DNA of 64,000 bases, from NCBI GenBank assembly GCA_002255935.1, contig NKIO01000007.1, positions 20,154 through 84,153 of the forward strand, in the 5' to 3' direction. This DNA comes from Comamonadaceae bacterium PBBC2 (lineage in GTDB: Bacteria; Pseudomonadota; Gammaproteobacteria; Burkholderiales; Burkholderiaceae_C). The notes beneath the pieces were generated by a model. It worked only from the letters and a program-made list of their open reading frames with translations. It was not told the DNA's origin and searched no databases. Shown here piece by piece: positions 20,701 to 28,592 of this stretch (position 1 is the stretch's first letter; each line of letters opens with the position of its first letter). A program made the position numbers and the translations under genes.

Positions 20701-20886
20701 ACGGACAAAACCGGCTATTTGGATGCCAAGATTCAGTACCGCTTCAACAAGAACCTGAGTGTCTCGGTAGAGGCCAAGAACCTGACCGACCAGTCCCAGA
20801 CCACCTACTCGGGTGACCTGTACCGCGTCAATGAGTTGGCGTTCTCCGGACGGCGCTACTTCGTCAGCGCGTCTTACAAGTACTGA
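17752..20886 (+). CDS. TonB-dependent receptor, large carbohydrate-type
   Basis: LDSVQVVGTRASIASAISRKSNAGTVSDSIVAEDIDQFPDKNVGEALSRVTGVQLTRDFGEGSQVSIRGVEPDLNRIEING plug; C-terminal SGRRYFVSASYKY. Confidence 0.93.
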   Translation: MDKHTRRITPASLLKSGTALAVAALFANGAVMAQNAATAQPKATDAKLDSVQVVGTRASIASAISRKSNAGTVSDSIVAEDIDQFPDKNVGEALSRVTGVQLTRDFGEGSQVSIRGVEPDLNRIEINGASVLGSNGGAGRGAELRELASELIASIDVIKGSTADLTEGGIGGTVQITTRKPFDFKKPTFAATVSAENASSREGVQPRGSFLLADTFLDGRLGLMGNFVYDNVLTRNDYTRNTAWTLLRDWDFSADKTNSSLDPAIAAVSAPTRCATSGLTVAQVADCNRQWFDYAPRNSRYGIWTRDHQRSSAELTAQFKVNSDLILFGSYQGNKQAQRLNDRNFGTDLVAITRMSNSGNAPVYNAATGIPSTAGTCIATSATATPAGMVVANHHVSEYVVGSCINAAGVGGQGAFSTSARDFALDINSKYATGGFNFKRDGLSVDGLVVSSNSSYYSDSNNVVLTQNAPGLKVTLDAQGLPRFAFPTAYDPEKSSSYVQAQLQYRPSETENTEKQGKLDFKLDLNAGMLNKLWFGVQTRQASSTQYNGGGYLASAGANTLPTFTADDINVIGANINQTLVYDPLYKGTSQRAPDAQSFINTNFSTRYISAADMAALIEAVRERSPGTFFQGYGGVSNLPTNWITPNYVKAAEFFDTSNFNHGNVIMAKGSDGLMYPQLPAFQVQEKIDAMYTRLDFDTELFGAEIVGNFGVRHTRTKHSSAGAYQYRIRTESSPGSSTFTDRIIANSVVGVDSSYSDTLPSLNAATWLLPNKLVARVGWAKVMARPAVNLLAPNATCTIGSGLAQFGGDGVDDCTAGNPALEPYRSTKTDFSLEYYPGKDSQLSMAVFQNDIDTYVLTGIRRSGVNFFGDGNLFDVTQAVNGRGAKTKGLELTARTAFTFLPGFLSGFGGEVNYTRMTYEYAPGNSLVNPMDGTELPYPGLSKNSYNIALWYDAGPLNGRIAYNYRDAFYTGTNDVSGNPNFTDKTGYLDAKIQYRFNKNLSVSVEAKNLTDQSQTTYSGDLYRVNELAFSGRRYFVSASYKY

Positions 20887-20891
20887 GCCGC

Positions 20892-22790
20892 TTGAAAACC
20901 GCAATAGGCCGATGCGCACGGAGCTTGTCTCTGCTGCTCATCGGCCCATTTTTTTGCATGCAGGGTTTGCAAGCCGAGCCCTCATCGCCGTCCCCATCGG
21001 TAACGCACCGTGGCAAACAAGTCGAACGCTTGGGTCGCGGTTTGGTTGCATTACCGACTCCGCAGGGCGTGTTCCTCAGTTGGCGTCTGCTGGGTAGCGA
21101 TGCGCCAGACGTGCTGTTCAATCTGTACCGCGGTGCCACGCGGCTCAATGCCGAGCCATTGGCTTTGACCAATTTTGTGGATGCCAAGGGCAGTGCCGAT
21201 AGCGTCTACTCCCTGCGCGCTGTGCTGGCGGGTCAGGAAGAGGCAGCCCAAGCTAGCCAATCCGCTGAGTGGTTGGCCACGGGCACCCAGCCATTCAAGA
21301 CCGTGCCATTGCGCAAGCCTGCCGATGGCGTCACCCCCGATGGCAAGGCCTATACCTATGCCATGAATGACGGGTCGGCGGCGGATCTGGATGGCGATGG
21401 CAACTACGAGCTGATCGTCAAATGGCAGCCATCCAACGCCAAAGACAACTCGCAAGCGGGATACACCGGCCCCACCTACCTGGACGCCTACAAACTGGAC
21501 GGCACCCGGTTGTGGCGTCTGGACCTGGGGCCGAACATCCGCGCCGGCGCGCACTACACGTCCTTCCTGGCCTATGACTTTGATGGCGATGGCAAAGCCG
21601 AAGTGATGCTGAAGACGGCCGACGGCAGCATCGACGGCCAAGGCAAAGTGATAGGTGACGCCAAAGCCGACTACCGCAATGCGGCGGGCTATGTGTTGGC
21701 CGGGCCGGAGTACCTGACCGTGTTCAATGGACTGACAGGTGCCGCCATGGCCAGCACCGACTACCTGCCCGCGCGCGGCGAGGTGGCGGCCTGGGGCGAT
21801 GCCTATGGCAACCGCGTGGATCGCTTTTTGGCGGGCGTGGCCTACCTGGATGGCAGCCGCCCCAGCGCCGTGTTCTCACGCGGCTACTACACCCGAGCCG
21901 TGCTGGTGGCCTGGGATTGGCGTGACGGCCGCTTGAGCCGCCGCTGGACGTTTGACAGCGATATCGAGGGCGGCGAGGTTAGGGGCCAAGGTGCGCATTG
22001 GTTCTCAGTGGCCGATGTGGATGGCGATGGGCGCGACGACATCGTCTACGGCGCGGCCACCATTGGCAGCGACGGCAAGATGCTCTACAGCACCGGCCTG
22101 TGCCATGGCGATGCGCTGCACGTGGGCCACCTGGACCCGGCCCGTGCGGGGCAGCAGATTTTCATGGTGCACGAGACGCCCCGTTGCTATGGCGAGCATG
22201 GCCTGGAAATGCACGACGCCGCCACTGGCAAGATTCTCTGGAGCATGCCAGGCCAGGGCACGGATGTGGGCCGTGGTGTGTGTATGGACATTGACCCCAA
22301 GTACCCCGGTGAAGAGTGTTGGGGCTCTGTGGGCGGCCTGATGAGCGCGGGCGGCGTGTTGATCAGTGAGCAGCATCCCAAGAAGTTCAACTTTGCACTG
22401 TGGTGGGATGGTGACCTGCTGCGCGAATCACTGGACGGTGTGAACATCGACAAATGGAATCCGGCCTCTTTCAGTTTTGAGCGCGTGCTGAGTGGCGCTG
22501 ACTTCGGTGCAGCGTCCAACAACGGCACCAAGGCCACCCCAGTGTTGTCTGCCGACCTGTTGGGTGATTGGCGTGAAGAAGTGGTTTGGGCCAATGCCGA
22601 CAGTACGGCGCTGCTGGTCTTCAGCACCACGGCCCCGACTGTGCACCGTCTGCGCACGCTGATGCATGACCCGCAGTACCGCGTGCAGGTGGCAGCCCAG
22701 AACGCGGGCTACAACCAGCCACCGCATCCCAGCTTTCATTTGGGGGTGGGCATGGCATCGCCCAAGTTTCAAGCTATCAACTGGCCCTGA
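20892..22790 (+). CDS. Rhamnogalacturonan lyase, PL11 family
   Basis: Likely TTG start; VERLGRGLVALPTPQGVFLSWRLLGSDAPDVLFNLYRG; DGSAADLDGDGNYELIVKWQPSNAKDNSQAGYTGPTYLDAYKLDGTRLWRLDLGPNIRAGAHYTSFLAYDFDGDGKAEVMLKTADG. Confidence 0.93.
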   Translation: MKTAIGRCARSLSLLLIGPFFCMQGLQAEPSSPSPSVTHRGKQVERLGRGLVALPTPQGVFLSWRLLGSDAPDVLFNLYRGATRLNAEPLALTNFVDAKGSADSVYSLRAVLAGQEEAAQASQSAEWLATGTQPFKTVPLRKPADGVTPDGKAYTYAMNDGSAADLDGDGNYELIVKWQPSNAKDNSQAGYTGPTYLDAYKLDGTRLWRLDLGPNIRAGAHYTSFLAYDFDGDGKAEVMLKTADGSIDGQGKVIGDAKADYRNAAGYVLAGPEYLTVFNGLTGAAMASTDYLPARGEVAAWGDAYGNRVDRFLAGVAYLDGSRPSAVFSRGYYTRAVLVAWDWRDGRLSRRWTFDSDIEGGEVRGQGAHWFSVADVDGDGRDDIVYGAATIGSDGKMLYSTGLCHGDALHVGHLDPARAGQQIFMVHETPRCYGEHGLEMHDAATGKILWSMPGQGTDVGRGVCMDIDPKYPGEECWGSVGGLMSAGGVLISEQHPKKFNFALWWDGDLLRESLDGVNIDKWNPASFSFERVLSGADFGAASNNGTKATPVLSADLLGDWREEVVWANADSTALLVFSTTAPTVHRLRTLMHDPQYRVQVAAQNAGYNQPPHPSFHLGVGMASPKFQAINWP

Positions 22791-23022
22791 CTGGGCAGAC
22801 TGTTCACAAAAAGTAGACTGGATGAATTCGGGGCTGCAGTGCGTGGCGAGGTCTGAAAAAAGTGACTTTCTACTTGATTTGCACACATCAATCAGCGCGG
22901 CATCACTATCTAGAACAGCAAAGAATTGTCCAGTTACAACCTGTTGCTGCATTTGCAAGTTCCATTCGAACCTGAAGCACCTCGTGACGAGTCACTGCCT
23001 AAGCATTCCATCCCAAGCACAC

Positions 23023-24036
23023 TCATTGAAATCCCTCAATCATCTGAATGAGGGATGAGCTTGGAACTCCATAACTCACTATCCTCACGTCTAAATCTTC
23101 ATGCACAGCCATTTGGAGCGCATTGCGGATAGCCAGATCAATCCAGGAATCGTCGTTTCCAAAAGCGCCACCACCAAGCCGAGTCAGAAACACTACGTTC
23201 GACACGCCCCGCTTCGCGTTGAGGACTCCCGCCCACATCGTGGCTTCGTAGGCAGCTTGCAAGACTAGACTTGCAAACGAATTCCATTCTTTCGTGGGAA
23301 TTTGACAGTAGGCTACTGGCAAAGCCGAACAGAACGCCTGTGATACTTTCGACCGTATCGGTACATCGGCATCGGTTACTTCAACATCACTGTGCAATCC
23401 AATACGCAACTTCCCACCCAAAGAACTCATTTGCACAGGAGAAAGCGAATCGAGATACGCGGTGATGTTACGAAGAGCAACTTTGTTGCATATGGCATAG
23501 CCATTTCGCATGTTCCAGAGGTCGGAGCTTGAGCATCCTATGGCCTCACTTACAGCGTTGCCTATGTCCGTTAGACCATTTAACTGACGCTCTTTCGTCT
23601 GTCCTTCGACGCCCTCAACCTCTGTAAAGTAGTTGCGATAAATCGTAGCTGCTCCAGCCGCAATGGCGCAAGCCGGTCCCTGTGTAGGGTCTCCTTCGTA
23701 TCGACCGACACCATGCTCTGGCGTTATTGAAGGAGCAACCATTTCAAGCAGATTGAACTGCGAGGCAACTTGGAACAGTGCACCGGCGTTCTCGGGCAAC
23801 TGGTGAATTTTTCGTACATCACCACGTACCAGACGAAGTTTGAGTTGACCAGGCACACCACCAAATTGATTAACCCTGTCCCGCAATGTTTTGAGCTGGA
23901 CCAATTCGAGTGTCCCAATCTCGTAGCTCTTGCCATTCACAAGGGATTGGAGTTGAGATCCATCAACTCGCAACTTACTTTTCGTCTCGCTGTAGTCGGT
24001 CTCGGAAAACCCCGTCAATTTTTCAAACCAATTCAC
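23023..24036 (-). CDS. Uncharacterised protein with macro-domain-like C-terminal segment
   Basis: FQVASQFNLLEMVAPSITPEHGVGRYEGDPTQGPACAIAAGAATIYRNYF ... VVFLTRLGGGAFGNDDSWIDLAIRNALQMAVHEDLDVRIVSYG; resembles the macro-domain phosphate-binding loop (inference). Confidence 0.5.
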   Translation of the reverse strand: MNWFEKLTGFSETDYSETKSKLRVDGSQLQSLVNGKSYEIGTLELVQLKTLRDRVNQFGGVPGQLKLRLVRGDVRKIHQLPENAGALFQVASQFNLLEMVAPSITPEHGVGRYEGDPTQGPACAIAAGAATIYRNYFTEVEGVEGQTKERQLNGLTDIGNAVSEAIGCSSSDLWNMRNGYAICNKVALRNITAYLDSLSPVQMSSLGGKLRIGLHSDVEVTDADVPIRSKVSQAFCSALPVAYCQIPTKEWNSFASLVLQAAYEATMWAGVLNAKRGVSNVVFLTRLGGGAFGNDDSWIDLAIRNALQMAVHEDLDVRIVSYGVPSSSLIQMIEGFQ

Positions 24037-24214
24037 TCTTACTTCCTTTCGGATATGAAACGCAAATCCGTAGGTTGATGAAAACCGTACTTGCTTCTGT
24101 TGGACGGCGTTGAAGACCCGTCGAACTGCTGAACCGATCTTAGGAACTTTCCATGTTCAGCCCCATGTATGTGTTCGCTATGGGGCGAGTATTGATAAGG
24201 GTAATGTTGCGTGG

Positions 24215-24535
24215 TCAGTCGTCATCGAAGGGGGGGAGGTCTGAGGCATCCTCCGTCATCCAGCGAAAGAGTTCTGCCTGGACTGTCCATGCAAATTCCT
24301 CGATAGCCTCTCGCTCATCTGGCACAGGTTTTCCCGACGCTAGCCAGGCCTCGTAACTCCAGACCCAGCCCATCCAGCCAATTCGCAGTTTGATACTGCC
24401 GTTAGGATGTCGCCAAAAATCGGCAACCGAGGTACTAGTGAGTTGGATACTGACGCCAGGGACCACACACCTTCGCAAGCCCCTGGCGTCAAACCGGGGC
24501 ACACCCTTGTAGAGATAGGGACTTGCGGCCGCCAT
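24215..24535 (-). CDS. Small hypothetical protein with acidic C-terminus
   Basis: Start MAAASPYLYKGVPRFDARGLRRCVVPGVSIQL...; 2 bp after the upstream gene's stop codon; ends DLPPFDDD. Confidence 0.5.
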   Translation of the reverse strand: MAAASPYLYKGVPRFDARGLRRCVVPGVSIQLTSTSVADFWRHPNGSIKLRIGWMGWVWSYEAWLASGKPVPDEREAIEEFAWTVQAELFRWMTEDASDLPPFDDD

Positions 24536-24537
24536 AG

Positions 24538-25077
24538 CTATCCCGCCAGCACTTTCCCAAAGACGGCGCTGCCGTCGGTTACCAGTTCTCCGAACTGGTG
24601 GGTATCCCGATTGAGCACTCGGAACCCAGTTACATGTTTCTTCTTTATGTTCCACTGATAGAGTAAGACGTTGCAGGCGTGGTAATGGTCTGCCACTTCT
24701 TCCATGCGGGCGATGTCCTCGGCGGTCGGCATTGGTGCGCTACCTCCTTTCACCTGTATCCACATGATGTCGAATAGGTCTAAGTGCTTGAGGTTTTTGA
24801 ACTCTCCTTGCGCAGGTACATCCCATTTCTTTCGGATGGCCAGGATGTCAACAATGCCAGCGGACTCTCTGCCATTTGGACCCAAAAATTCAACCCATTG
24901 CCATCGCCCCTTGTGTTTGTTGGACTCACGCTTCAGGTGTGCCTTCGCCAGTGTCGTTGCTGATTTCGCAGTTTTGATGGCATCTCCGGCGGCAACTTGC
25001 ATCTTCGTTGGTTCTGTCTTTTCCATCTTTCTGTTCCCCTTCTGAGTGTTGATTGGGTTTGATGTTTTCGTGGTCAT
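24538..25077 (-). CDS. Hypothetical protein with possible PD-(D/E)XK nuclease-like core
   Basis: WVEFLGPNGRESAGIVDILAIRKKW...FDIMWIQVKGG gives an E...D...QVK arrangement; start may be the internal MEKTEPTK. Confidence 0.5.
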   Translation of the reverse strand: MTTKTSNPINTQKGNRKMEKTEPTKMQVAAGDAIKTAKSATTLAKAHLKRESNKHKGRWQWVEFLGPNGRESAGIVDILAIRKKWDVPAQGEFKNLKHLDLFDIMWIQVKGGSAPMPTAEDIARMEEVADHYHACNVLLYQWNIKKKHVTGFRVLNRDTHQFGELVTDGSAVFGKVLAG

Positions 25078-25092
25078 TCTGGACGCGTTTGC

Positions 25093-26034
25093 TCAACTCG
25101 AACTTGCGGTGCTCACAAAATTCCTTGGGTTGAGAACTTCCTCGCCACTCCAACGATAGGCAACCAATGGCCCGCCTTTGCCGGCGCTGTAGTCCACACA
25201 CGCCATGCGTTCAGCCTGCAATGCTGGTTCACCCTGCATCCAATAGTGACCAAAGAACACTGGCTTCTTCTGGTCATAGCTGGGTTTGGAATACATCACA
25301 TGCATGTCAGGCAACTTCGCCCTGTCCACGTCGGGCATCAATGCCAGGTCACGGTAGCTTGATGCCAGTTCATCCCACCATCGAACGCGGACATTGCGCC
25401 TCTCATGGCCGTCCTTATCATGGAACGTATACCCAGATGGCAAAGCTACCTCCAGCCCTTTGGTAAGTCCTTCTACAGCCCTGAAGACCAAGTCATTGCT
25501 GCGACTTGCTCTAACCATCAGTTCAGGCGTCAGTGTGCGACCCTGTCCAAGCAGCGGCTCCAAATCCGTCATGTACCCATCGTGCCAACAGGCATGCACC
25601 ACCCGCAGCCCTGGTAGGTCCAGCCACAACGGAAGCGTAAGGAACCAGTCGATGATTTCCGCGTGCAGGGGCGTCCCTTCGACTTCGGCAAGAAATGCAC
25701 TGTGCTGATGACGATTCTTGCTTCCTAACTCGCCGTGTCGGGGGCGCAGGAAATGGCCACTATCTCCGCCAGCGGAGTCCGGCAGATGCCAGGCGATCGC
25801 ATTGAACTCATGATTACCGAGGATGGCCATCGCACTGTCGGCTTCGACCATGCCTCGTGCCAACCGGTAAACGTCGATTTGCCGAGGTCCCCGGTCAACG
25901 AAGTCACCGACAAAGATAGCCTTGCGGGTTGGATGCCGGTAGGCACCTAACATGTTGCGGTAGCCCATCGCCTGTAGCAGAGCCTCCAGCTTGTCTGCCT
26001 GCCCATGAACGTCACCAATAATGTCGTATTCCAT
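25093..26034 (-). CDS. Metallophosphoesterase (PPP/PrpE-ApaH-like)
   Basis: MEYDIIGDVHGQADKLEALL, IFVGDFVDRGPRQIDVY, ILGNHEFNA, VVHACWHDGYM, PVFFGHYW. Confidence 0.9.
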   Translation of the reverse strand: MEYDIIGDVHGQADKLEALLQAMGYRNMLGAYRHPTRKAIFVGDFVDRGPRQIDVYRLARGMVEADSAMAILGNHEFNAIAWHLPDSAGGDSGHFLRPRHGELGSKNRHQHSAFLAEVEGTPLHAEIIDWFLTLPLWLDLPGLRVVHACWHDGYMTDLEPLLGQGRTLTPELMVRASRSNDLVFRAVEGLTKGLEVALPSGYTFHDKDGHERRNVRVRWWDELASSYRDLALMPDVDRAKLPDMHVMYSKPSYDQKKPVFFGHYWMQGEPALQAERMACVDYSAGKGGPLVAYRWSGEEVLNPRNFVSTASSS

Positions 26035-26047
26035 TTTTCACCTACCT

Positions 26048-26097
26048 TAGTTGCATAATGACACTATTATAAACTAGTTAGTGGCAAAGTGCAACTA
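26048..26097. promoter_or_regulatory. 50-bp dyad-symmetric candidate operator in the divergent intergenic region
   Basis: TAGTTGCA (26048-26055)/TGCAACTA (26090-26097) and CACTA (26062-26066)/TAGTG (26079-26083), plus TG/CA at 26059-60/26085-86, all centred at 26072.5. Confidence 0.6.
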
Positions 26098-26756
26098 TGG
26101 ACGCAATTCGCAAGCTCTATCCCCTGGTGGGCGTTGACATCGCGTTATTTAGCGTGGACGACGAACGACTGCAAGTTTTGCTGGTTAAACGGGTTCAGGA
26201 ACCTGCTGCCAAGCAGTGGGCATTGCCCGGGGGAATGCTGAAACCAGATCAAGATACCTCTTTGGAGGCAGCGGCCCGGCGGGTACTGGCGCACAAGGTC
26301 AGCGTTGAGCTGCCATTGGTCGAGGAGGTCTCCACATTCAGCGGACCGGACCGAGACCCGCGCGGCTGGTCTGTGTCGGTGCTGTTTTATGCGTTGCTGC
26401 CCAAAGACAAGGTCGACGCATTGGTCCGTAATAAGGTCGAAGCGCTTGAGTGGGCTGATGCCTCCGCGCCTGGTCACAGGATGGCATTTGACCACTCCAA
26501 ACAACTTGCGGCGGCCGTACACAAATTGCGGGCCAAGGTGAAGTCGGGCAAGCTGCCGTTGCATCTCTTGCCTGAAAGATTCACGTTGTCCCAACTTCAG
26601 CGGAGTGTGGAGGTCATCCTAGGTCAGCCGCTTGATAAAAGTTCGTTTCGTCGACAGCTTAAAAGCTCTGCGGACCTTGTCCAGCTTGACGAATACGAAC
26701 GCGGTGCACAGCGACCCGCTCAGCTTTTCAAGCCTAGTGAGGAATTTAGTTTCTGA
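26097..26756 (+). CDS. Nudix-related transcriptional regulator, NrtR-like (degenerate Nudix + C-terminal wHTH)
   Basis: YPLVGVDIALFSVDDERLQVLLVKRVQEPAAKQWALPGGMLKPDQDTSLEAAARRVLAHKVSVELPLVEEVSTFSGPDRDPRGW; C-terminal LPERFTLSQLQRSVEVILGQPLDKSSFRRQL; catalytic glutamates of the REUXEE motif absent. Confidence 0.8.
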   Translation: MDAIRKLYPLVGVDIALFSVDDERLQVLLVKRVQEPAAKQWALPGGMLKPDQDTSLEAAARRVLAHKVSVELPLVEEVSTFSGPDRDPRGWSVSVLFYALLPKDKVDALVRNKVEALEWADASAPGHRMAFDHSKQLAAAVHKLRAKVKSGKLPLHLLPERFTLSQLQRSVEVILGQPLDKSSFRRQLKSSADLVQLDEYERGAQRPAQLFKPSEEFSF

Positions 26757-26922
26757 GTTCAGTCGCAATGAAGAGGACGGTGTAGTTGTACGCGGCTCTA
26801 CAGGAATGTTCGCAAAAGATGGGGCGGTCTAGTAGCCGCATCGGCACCATCTTATTTGATAGTGTTCCGCTTTGGGTCGTTTCCGACCAGAGTTGCCTGG
26901 TCAACACTTGCCGGAATGGCTA

Positions 26923-27756
26923 TCAGTAATTTCCAGAATATGCAGCGGTACAGCCCAGCACCATGAAGTCGCGTATTTGAAAGCGACCCGTCATCGTGCG
27001 CAGCGCAAACCAACCCTTCAGGTAGGGCTGTGGGTCCGCATAGGCGAACACCAGCGTGTCATTGGCCCACCATTGCAACGTGGTGGGGTCGCCCGCCGTG
27101 GCTTTGCGCGAAACGATACGAACCTGCACGGCCTTATGGGCATGCAGGCGCGTAGCATCGGTGAGCGCACCTGCGCGATCCTCGGCGCTGGCCGTGGCGG
27201 GGGTTGCATAGCCGCTGATCTGCGTGCGCGCGTCACTGCCGTCGTAGCGGCGCAGGCGGGTGCTGGTATTGCTGTTGGCCCCAAAGCCCACGTAGTACAA
27301 GCGTAGTGGGTTGTAAGACGCGAGCGCCGCATCACGCTGGGTCATGGTCGGATTGCCATCGGGCACGGTGCTGTCTTGCGCGTTCCAGAACATATTCAGG
27401 TCCGACACCCGCTGTGTGAAGCCTCCCGCGTTGATCGGTAAGGGCGTCGCCTGAAAGCGAACCTCGTAGTCACCGCGCAGCGGTGTGCGAAACCACAGCG
27501 TGGCTCCCAAGGGCTGTTCAAACTCCATCACGCCGTCTTGTGCCGTAACGCGGCCCTTGGGGTCTTGCTGCTCGATCTGCCACTGCGCCAGGCCGTGCTG
27601 AAAGCCGTCGCCTGCGATGCGTTGCGGGGCAGCACCGTTGGCACAGTGCAATGCTGGCGCAATGCCCGCAGCCAAAACCTGGCAGCCAGGTACCAAGCAC
27701 ACAGCTAACAAGCACCGCCCAAAAAAAGTAGTCCATGCCTGCATCGGGGGCCTCAC
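26923..27756 (-). CDS. DUF6250-like exported protein
   Basis: DGFQHGLAQWQIEQQDPKGRVTAQDGVMEFEQPLGATLWFRTPLRGDYEVRFQATPLPINAGGFTQRVSDLNMFWNAQD; flanked by pectin genes. Confidence 0.65.
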   Translation of the reverse strand: MRPPMQAWTTFFGRCLLAVCLVPGCQVLAAGIAPALHCANGAAPQRIAGDGFQHGLAQWQIEQQDPKGRVTAQDGVMEFEQPLGATLWFRTPLRGDYEVRFQATPLPINAGGFTQRVSDLNMFWNAQDSTVPDGNPTMTQRDAALASYNPLRLYYVGFGANSNTSTRLRRYDGSDARTQISGYATPATASAEDRAGALTDATRLHAHKAVQVRIVSRKATAGDPTTLQWWANDTLVFAYADPQPYLKGWFALRTMTGRFQIRDFMVLGCTAAYSGNY

Positions 27757-28592
27757 GGGTTTGCTGTGGCCAAACGCCGCGCTATCCAGTCCAGAGCCAG
27801 CGTGGGCCAGGCCTGCTGCGAGCCTCCCAGCTCGCGCAGCGCAAAGCCGTGGGGTGCATCGTTGAAGATATGGGCATCGAGTTGCAGCCCCGCGTCACGC
27901 GCAGACCGAATGAAGTTCAGCGCATGCTCGATGGGGACGATGGCGTCATGCAGGGCATAGGCCAGAAAGATGGGCATGGTGGGCAGGCCCTGTGGCTCGG
28001 CTGCCAAGCCAATAGGCCACGCGTTATAGAAGGCCTGTTTCTCCGGCGGCGGGAAATCAGGTTTGCCAACGGGTGCCTTGTAGTCGCGGTGGTTGGCATT
28101 GACTGGTGCGTACGCGATCAGCACGCCGCAGCCCTGTACCGCATGGTGTTGGCAACTCATCACACCGGCCAGGTGCCCACCCGAAGAGAGCCCCACATGC
28201 AGCAGCGGCAGTGGGGGCAGGGTGGCCAGATGGTCCAGCGCGCGCAGGCCGTCTTGCAGGGCAATGTCGAAGGGCCATGCGCTGCTGGGATCGTTGCCCT
28301 GCCCATTGCGCTGCCCCGGCAGCCGGTGCAGCAGCACATACGCATCGATGCCCTGGCTGTTGAGCCAACGTGCAATCTCCACGCCCTCTTTGTCATGCAC
28401 CAGTTGTAGGTAACCACCTCCCGCATAGACCAGGGCGCGGCCACGGGCTGTTGCAGATATTGGCATCGGCGCACGGTAGACATGCAACTCAGCCCGCGTG
28501 GGCTGTCGGCAAACGCGGTCGGGCCATGTGCCGTCGAGGCAGTTTGCTGCCCCCGCGCTCAGGGCAATGATTTCATCGGATTCAAAAATCAT
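27753..28592 (-). CDS. Alpha/beta hydrolase (acetylesterase/lipase-like)
   Basis: HVGLSSGGHLAGVMS nucleophile elbow (GxSxG); FLAYALHDAIVPIEHALNF; start overlaps the GH2 stop codon. Confidence 0.75.
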   Translation of the reverse strand: MIFESDEIIALSAGAANCLDGTWPDRVCRQPTRAELHVYRAPMPISATARGRALVYAGGGYLQLVHDKEGVEIARWLNSQGIDAYVLLHRLPGQRNGQGNDPSSAWPFDIALQDGLRALDHLATLPPLPLLHVGLSSGGHLAGVMSCQHHAVQGCGVLIAYAPVNANHRDYKAPVGKPDFPPPEKQAFYNAWPIGLAAEPQGLPTMPIFLAYALHDAIVPIEHALNFIRSARDAGLQLDAHIFNDAPHGFALRELGGSQQAWPTLALDWIARRLATANP

